Source of the DNA: a virus
Length of the DNA: 23,749 nucleotides
Direction: 5' to 3' (one strand)
Virus record (IMG/VR): IMGVR_UViG_3300032116_001312
Coordinates: 1 to 23,749 of that record
Both the position numbers and the translations under genes were made by a program. Of the stretch, positions 19,489-23,749 are shown piece after piece (position 1 is the stretch's first letter; every line of letters starts with the position of its first letter). The notes beneath the pieces were generated by a model. That model did not search any database and was not told the DNA's origin. It worked only from the letters and a program-made list of their open reading frames with translations.

Positions 19489-21455
19489 TGGACTTCGACA
19501 ATTCCACCCAAGTCGATGCCCTGGCGAAACTCCCGCCAGAGCCCGCCAAGCCTGCCGAGCGCAGCGCCTGGGGCTGGGTGCCGCGCATCACCAAGGCGGC
19601 AGTGGCAGGCGTTGCTGGTTCCGTTGCCGATGTGGTCAAGGGCGCGGCGGCGGCTGATGCCCTGACGCTGGCCGCTGATCCCAGGGCGCGTGGCGCATTC
19701 ACTGCCGAGCAACTGCAGGCCGGGCAAGTCGAGGGCCAGCGCCAGATCGACACGGGCGAGGCGATGACATCCACGCTGGGCGACTCGTTCAGGCAAGTGC
19801 AGCGCGATGCCCGGCCTGATCCACTCACGGCGGGGCAAGCGGAGACCATCGTCTTCGGCGTGGCCGAGCCCATGCTTAAGCTGATCGGCAGCGGGCTGAC
19901 GCTGGGGCCGTTCGGGCTGGGTGCGGCAGCGTTAGAGATTGGCCTGCAGCAGTCCGACGATCTGAGGCAGCAGGGCGTGGACTTCCAAACGCGGACCAAG
20001 GTGGGCGCGCTGACGGCGGGCGTCACCGGGCTGAGTGTGGCACTTCCTCTTGCCGGCCAGACGCTCAAAGGCACGGCGGGTTACTACGTGCTGGGCGGCC
20101 CGGGCGGCTTTGTCGCGCAGCAGACTGCCACCAGCGAAATCCTGAAGCGCGCCGGTTACGCCAAAATCGCCGAGCAGTTCGACCCGCTGGACCCTGTAGG
20201 GCTGGCGATGTCGGCGCTGATCCCGCTGCCGTTTGCTGCCTACGGGGCGCGCAATGTGGTGCGGGCGAGGAATGCGGCGAAGGCGGGCGATGTTCCGCCC
20301 GTTGCCCCTGTTGCGCCCGAGCCCCCGACCGTCCCGCGCGAGGCAGTGGACGCGGCGATGGTGCACAACTTGACGTTGCAGCGGCAGGCGCAGACAGCAG
20401 TGCAGGAGCGCGTGCGGACCCTCGGGCCAGCGGAGGTGCTGCGTGCCGAGGTAGAAACCCGCGTTGCCGATCTGCAGGGCCAGCGTGCCGAGTTGCTGCC
20501 AGATGCCGGGGCGCTTGCCGGACGCGGCGAGATTCGTGCAGCCCGCGAGGAACTGAAGGCGCTGGAGCAGACCCGCCCCGCAGACACGCCCGAGGCCATC
20601 CGGGAGCGCGCCAAGGAAATCCAGGCGCAGGAACGGGTGAGCTACAAGGCGGCGCTGTCAACGGCCACCAAGGAGATTGCCGGCCGGGTGGCGGATCATG
20701 CGGCGGCTGTCGCTCGCGTCACCGACTTCATTGAAACCAACGCCCGCGCCCAGCAGGCTGTGGGCAGGATTGCGGAACTGGACAAGTCGATTGCGCTGCT
20801 GCAAAAGGAGGTCGAATTCCTGCAGACCGGCACGCGCACTGCTGACCCGGTGAAGCAGCCCGGCATGCTTGCACCGGCAGCAGACACCGCGCCCACCCCC
20901 AAACCCGAACCCGCCACCCCCTACGGCGCCCTGACCGAAGCCGTCACCAAAGCACAAGACGAGTTCGCAGCCTTCCAGAAAGCAGGCGGCACGCTGGACG
21001 AGTTTCTGGCACAGCGCGAACTCCCGCCCGCCGTCAACAACCTGCTGATCGGCCTGACCGAGACCATGAAAGACCCGCGCCGGGCGAAGGCGCTGCTCGA
21101 TCTGGTGGCGAAGAACGCAGGCGACACGACCAAGAGCGCGGCGGATGTGACGGCTGATGCTGTGGAGGGCGTGCGCACCCTGACCGACGCCGACCTGACC
21201 AACACCCCACCCGACACCATCGCAGCCAAACCCGACCCGCTGATGCAGTCCGTGACCGAGCGAGTTGCAGCGGTGGAACTGACGAACCCTGACATGGTGG
21301 TCGGGACTACGGAATCCGGGAACCCGATAACGGTTCGTGATGAACTCGCACGCATCCGCAAGGAAGCATTCGAGGGCACGGACGTGGAACTAGGTGCCAA
21401 GGACGCTGATCTGGTCAGCGTGGCGGCGAATTGTGCATTGACGAACGGAGGTTAA
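19488..21455 (+). CDS. Third internal virion / membrane-active ejection protein
   Basis: A 655-residue protein. GTG 19488 overlaps the previous stop (TAGTG) and is preferred; the reading frame is open further upstream only as a shadow of the previous gene. Residues about 120-215 include small-residue hydrophobic stretches (LKLIGSGLTLGPFGLGAAAL; VGALTAGVTGLSVALPLAGQ; GGPGGFVAQQTA) that could insert into membranes. A long coiled coil spans about 290-440. The C terminus ends in SGNPITVRDELARIRKEAFE and VSVAANCALTNGG. No lytic enzyme is visible. By position it is the last of the ejection proteins. Its mass (about 68 kDa) is smaller than the T7 counterpart. Confidence 0.7.
   Translation: MDFDNSTQVDALAKLPPEPAKPAERSAWGWVPRITKAAVAGVAGSVADVVKGAAAADALTLAADPRARGAFTAEQLQAGQVEGQRQIDTGEAMTSTLGDSFRQVQRDARPDPLTAGQAETIVFGVAEPMLKLIGSGLTLGPFGLGAAALEIGLQQSDDLRQQGVDFQTRTKVGALTAGVTGLSVALPLAGQTLKGTAGYYVLGGPGGFVAQQTATSEILKRAGYAKIAEQFDPLDPVGLAMSALIPLPFAAYGARNVVRARNAAKAGDVPPVAPVAPEPPTVPREAVDAAMVHNLTLQRQAQTAVQERVRTLGPAEVLRAEVETRVADLQGQRAELLPDAGALAGRGEIRAAREELKALEQTRPADTPEAIRERAKEIQAQERVSYKAALSTATKEIAGRVADHAAAVARVTDFIETNARAQQAVGRIAELDKSIALLQKEVEFLQTGTRTADPVKQPGMLAPAADTAPTPKPEPATPYGALTEAVTKAQDEFAAFQKAGGTLDEFLAQRELPPAVNNLLIGLTETMKDPRRAKALLDLVAKNAGDTTKSAADVTADAVEGVRTLTDADLTNTPPDTIAAKPDPLMQSVTERVAAVELTNPDMVVGTTESGNPITVRDELARIRKEAFEGTDVELGAKDADLVSVAANCALTNGG
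21315..21327 (+). repeat. Third copy of the 13-bp repeat core, inside a gene
   Basis: TCCGGGAACCCGA here is identical to positions 7404-7416 and 12327-12339. It encodes part of ESGNPI near the end of the third ejection-protein gene, and the flanks do not match the two intergenic copies. It lies about 130 bases before the next gene. It may be coincidence driven by codons. Confidence 0.5.
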
Positions 21456-21458
21456 CTC

Positions 21459-21836
21459 ATGGCAAAAGCCATTCCTGATGCGATTCTCGACAAGACTCTG
21501 GACGAAATCGCCACAGCCACACGAATGGTGTTGTGCAACGCGCAGCCAACGACCTACACGGAGGCAAACGCGACCTTTGCGCTGGCCGATGTGACGATGG
21601 GCGGCGGCGACTTCACCAAGGCCAACGGCGACACCAGCGGACGCAAGGTCACGGTCGCCGCAAAATCCGGCGTGCTGATCGACACCAGCGGCACGGGCAA
21701 CCACATCGCCCTGGTGCGGGTGTCGGACACCACGCTGATCTACGTGACGACCTGCAGCTCGCAGGCGGTGACGGCGAACGGGTCGAACACGGTGAACTTC
21801 CCGGCCTGGGACATCGAACTGGCAGACCCGGCCTGA
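21459..21836 (+). CDS. Tail-associated phage protein, 125 residues
   Basis: A 125-residue, beta-rich protein. The helical opening, KAIPDAILDKTLDEIATATR, is followed by strands and a C-terminal NTVNFPAWDIELADP. Proteins of this form recur among distal tail genes of tailed phages, and I recall no experimental function. A perfect GGAGGT lies seven bases before the ATG. It opens a group of four closely packed genes. Confidence 0.65.
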   Translation: MAKAIPDAILDKTLDEIATATRMVLCNAQPTTYTEANATFALADVTMGGGDFTKANGDTSGRKVTVAAKSGVLIDTSGTGNHIALVRVSDTTLIYVTTCSSQAVTANGSNTVNFPAWDIELADPA

Positions 21837-21838
21837 CC

Positions 21839-22063
21839 ATGCCCATCGTCTCCAGCACTTTTACCCAAGACGCGCACACCCAAAAGGATGGCGGGCGTTA
21901 TGTGGTCGAGCGCCACACGGATGACGCTGGACAGGTGTATCAGGTCGGCCCGTGGCTGGCCCCTGTGGGCTTCGATGTGCAGGCCCGTGTGAACAGTCGC
22001 GCATCGGAGATCAACGCGCAGTTGGCCGAGGCAGAGGCAGCGCAACTGCTGGGGCAGGACTGA
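21839..22063 (+). CDS. Small phage tail-region protein, 74 residues
   Basis: A 74-residue protein with strands at RYVVERHTDDAGQVYQVG and a C-terminal helix (RVNSRASEINAQLAEAEAAQ). It starts two bases after the previous stop. The stop overlaps the next gene (TGATG at 22061-22065). The family has the look of a small tail-fibre chaperone or linker, but this is not supported by any motif. Function unknown. Confidence 0.6.
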   Translation: MPIVSSTFTQDAHTQKDGGRYVVERHTDDAGQVYQVGPWLAPVGFDVQARVNSRASEINAQLAEAEAAQLLGQD

Positions 22064-22338
22064 TGGCTCTCAATCTTCGTCACCAGACTCCGGCGCAGTT
22101 CGCAGCGCGGTTCTGGGAGCGTGCGCGGGATGCTGACCGGGTGGAGTTTTCGCGCCTGATGTACTGGCTAACGCGCAGGCTTGTTGCTGGTGATCTGACA
22201 GACACGCAAGCACGCAACAGCTTCAACACGGCATTCGGGCGCAGCCTCACGGCGCAGCAGTGGACGACCCTGCGGGCGAACCGCATCACCCCGGCGCATG
22301 ACCGTTGGGCGGCGATTCTGGCGGAAGGGGCGTTGTAA
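22063..22338 (+). CDS. Small helical phage tail-region protein, 91 residues
   Basis: A 91-residue, arginine-rich, all-helical protein (TPAQFAARFWERARDADRVE; FSRLMYWLTRRLVAGDLTD). It starts in a TGATG overlap and ends in a TAATG overlap. It is probably an assembly helper or minor structural part, since it lies between tail genes. No family is recognised. Confidence 0.6.
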   Translation: MALNLRHQTPAQFAARFWERARDADRVEFSRLMYWLTRRLVAGDLTDTQARNSFNTAFGRSLTAQQWTTLRANRITPAHDRWAAILAEGAL

Positions 22339-23666
22339 TGGCGACTTACTTCCTCTGGAGTGGTGCAGGCGGGTCTGGAACTGGGGCCGATTGGACGAAC
22401 GCATACACGACCTATGCGGCAGCAATTGCAAGCAAGGCTGCGGGCGACATCATCAAGGTCCACAAGACGCACACCGAGGAACTAGCGGCAGACACGACAT
22501 TCACGCATTCTCAGAGCATCAGCGTAATCTGCGTGGACAAGGACGCAAGTGATGCGCTGGCAACGATGGGCACGGCGGCGTGGATCGGGAACAGCACCTC
22601 GAACCGCGGCATCACGATGGCTGGAGCGTTTCGCGTTTTTCTGTATGGGATCACCTTGCGGACTGCTGGTGGAACGGCAGACAACATGGTGTTGGGCGGG
22701 ACTGACGGCTGTCATTTTGAATATGAGTCATGCTATTTCTGGCATGGCAACACGGGCGCAAATAGCGGCATATTCACTGCTACTGCAGACGTTCAATCAT
22801 TTGTGAAAGCGAAGAACTGCACTTTTAGATTGAATTTGACCACGGCAAGAATTGGTCTTGTCTCCAAGTTGGTCATTGAAGGCGGCGAGTTGGCGGCAAC
22901 AGGCACCATTCCTACGGGCGGGCTGTTTATCGCGGCCACTACAGACCCTGCGGGCGCATCAGTCGAGGCTGTCGGCTTCGATATGTCCTACCTCGGGTCG
23001 AACCCCATCGTAGGCAACGCAACAACGAACGTATTCACGGCCCGATTCGCCCAGTGCAAACTCGGCACCGGCTTCGTCCCCCTTGCCACACAGACAAACC
23101 TGAACCGCTCCAGCGCGGAGGTGTACCTATTCGACTGCGCTGTTGGCGACACGCACGGCTTCTTCGGGTACTACAACCCAATGGGCAGCGTCATCAGCGA
23201 TGGCATCGGCGGCAGTGGCATCTACTTCACATCCGGCGCGGCAGGGCAAAGCTGGAAGATCACGACGACCCCGCATTGCTCGTACTACACGCCGTTTGAA
23301 ACCCCCTGGTTCGGCTACTACAACACCGTCACGACAGCCATCACGCCATACGTCGAAATCCTGCGCGACGGGTCTACGACTGCGTACCAAGACAATCAAG
23401 TCTGGTTTGATGTTGCGGCCAAGACAACGAGCGGGTTTGTCACGGCGTCTCTGTTCACCGACCGCATGACGCTGCTCGGCTCCCCGACAAACCTGCCTGC
23501 AGGCGCTGGGCTTGGATCGTGGACGGGCGAGAGCGGCACAGCCTGGAGCGGCAAGGTTGAGCTAGGGTCCAGCATCACTCCCGCAGAAGTCGGGCATATC
23601 CAGGCGCGGATTGTGGTGGGTGCGCCGTCCATCACCGTCTACGCAGACCCACAAATCCGCACGTAA
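22338..23666 (+). CDS. Beta-helix-like tail protein
   Basis: A 442-residue protein. The start (ATYFLWSGAGGSGTGADWTN, then AYTTYAAAIASKAAGDIIKV) is a typical opening of phage tail spikes and surface proteins built on a right-handed parallel beta-helix. Repeating short strands with Asn/Gly turns follow through about residue 280 (FRVFLYGITLRTAGGTADNM; DGCHFEYESCYFWHGN; VKAKNCTFRLN). The last 150 residues look like a separate beta-sandwich. It may bind host polysaccharide. No catalytic residues can be picked by eye. The middle of the gene is AT-richer than its ends, which suggests exchange of parts. Confidence 0.7.
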   Translation: MATYFLWSGAGGSGTGADWTNAYTTYAAAIASKAAGDIIKVHKTHTEELAADTTFTHSQSISVICVDKDASDALATMGTAAWIGNSTSNRGITMAGAFRVFLYGITLRTAGGTADNMVLGGTDGCHFEYESCYFWHGNTGANSGIFTATADVQSFVKAKNCTFRLNLTTARIGLVSKLVIEGGELAATGTIPTGGLFIAATTDPAGASVEAVGFDMSYLGSNPIVGNATTNVFTARFAQCKLGTGFVPLATQTNLNRSSAEVYLFDCAVGDTHGFFGYYNPMGSVISDGIGGSGIYFTSGAAGQSWKITTTPHCSYYTPFETPWFGYYNTVTTAITPYVEILRDGSTTAYQDNQVWFDVAAKTTSGFVTASLFTDRMTLLGSPTNLPAGAGLGSWTGESGTAWSGKVELGSSITPAEVGHIQARIVVGAPSITVYADPQIRT

Positions 23667-23669
23667 ATC

Positions 23670-23749
23670 ATGGCAACGACCAGCCGCGTCACGCCTTGGG
23701 GTTGGGAGCAGGGCGATGACTCTGCTGATTCCTCGCGGGTCACGCCTGG
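23670..23749 (+). CDS. Start of a distal tail gene cut by the window edge
   Basis: An open frame begins at ATG 23670, three bases after the previous stop, and runs off the edge. The 26 residues visible contain SRVTPW twice (residues 5-10 and 22-27 or so), with GWEQGDDSAD between. Such RVTPW repeats are typical of some phage tail proteins. Product unknown. Confidence 0.5.
   Translation, partial: MATTSRVTPWGWEQGDDSADSSRVTP

Overview
The window reads as one continuous stretch of a temperate, podovirus-like phage or prophage from a high-GC proteobacterium. The GC-rich, tightly packed genes and the order of the head genes resemble Bordetella phage BPP-1 and its relatives in Burkholderiales; the host itself is inferred. 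I see no host housekeeping genes, rRNA, tRNA, CRISPR array or insertion sequence. No terminase, integrase, lysis gene, holin or DNA polymerase is visible, so the phage continues beyond both edges.

Layout. (1) Positions 1-1062 hold a leftward operon of small genes, several with overlapping stop/start codons, driven from a strong promoter at 1101-1129 (PL-like). (2) Positions 1101-2159 are a lambda-like switch. A short CI-like repressor is read leftward (1214-1555) and a Cro/YdaS-like gene rightward (1644-1877). PL and PR share a 43-bp block of -35, -10 and operator half-sites. PR is so close to the cro start codon that the transcript is probably leaderless. (3) Positions 1878-7401 are a rightward early operon: LexA-N-like and CII-like regulators, a C2H2 zinc-finger protein, a double-HTH protein, a DUF1376/YdaU-like replication protein with an apparent 1-bp frameshift, a run of very small proteins, an HNH-AP2 endonuclease, a RusA-like Holliday-junction resolvase, a protein with cytosine-methyltransferase-like motifs, and a small HTH-like protein.

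(4) Positions 7469-13845 are the head module: two small proteins, the portal, two adjacent accessory jelly-roll (concanavalin/lyase-like) genes, a Bbp19-like protein, scaffold, major capsid protein and a likely cement protein. (5) Positions 13911-21455 are the tail and DNA-ejection module: a gp11-like adaptor, a gp12-like nozzle protein, a GNAT acetyltransferase and three internal virion proteins. (6) Positions 21459-23749 are distal tail genes ending in a beta-helix-like tail protein and a gene cut by the window edge.

Three observations stand out. The first is the paired PL/PR architecture with a leaderless cro. The second is an imperfect 39-bp intergenic repeat placed once before the portal operon and once before the capsid gene, with its 13-bp core occurring a third time inside an ejection-protein gene. 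The third is the precise single-base lesion at codon 9 of the replication gene. Apart from these the window looks like a well-organised temperate podovirus; I did not find a convincing new defence system or diversity-generating retroelement in it.
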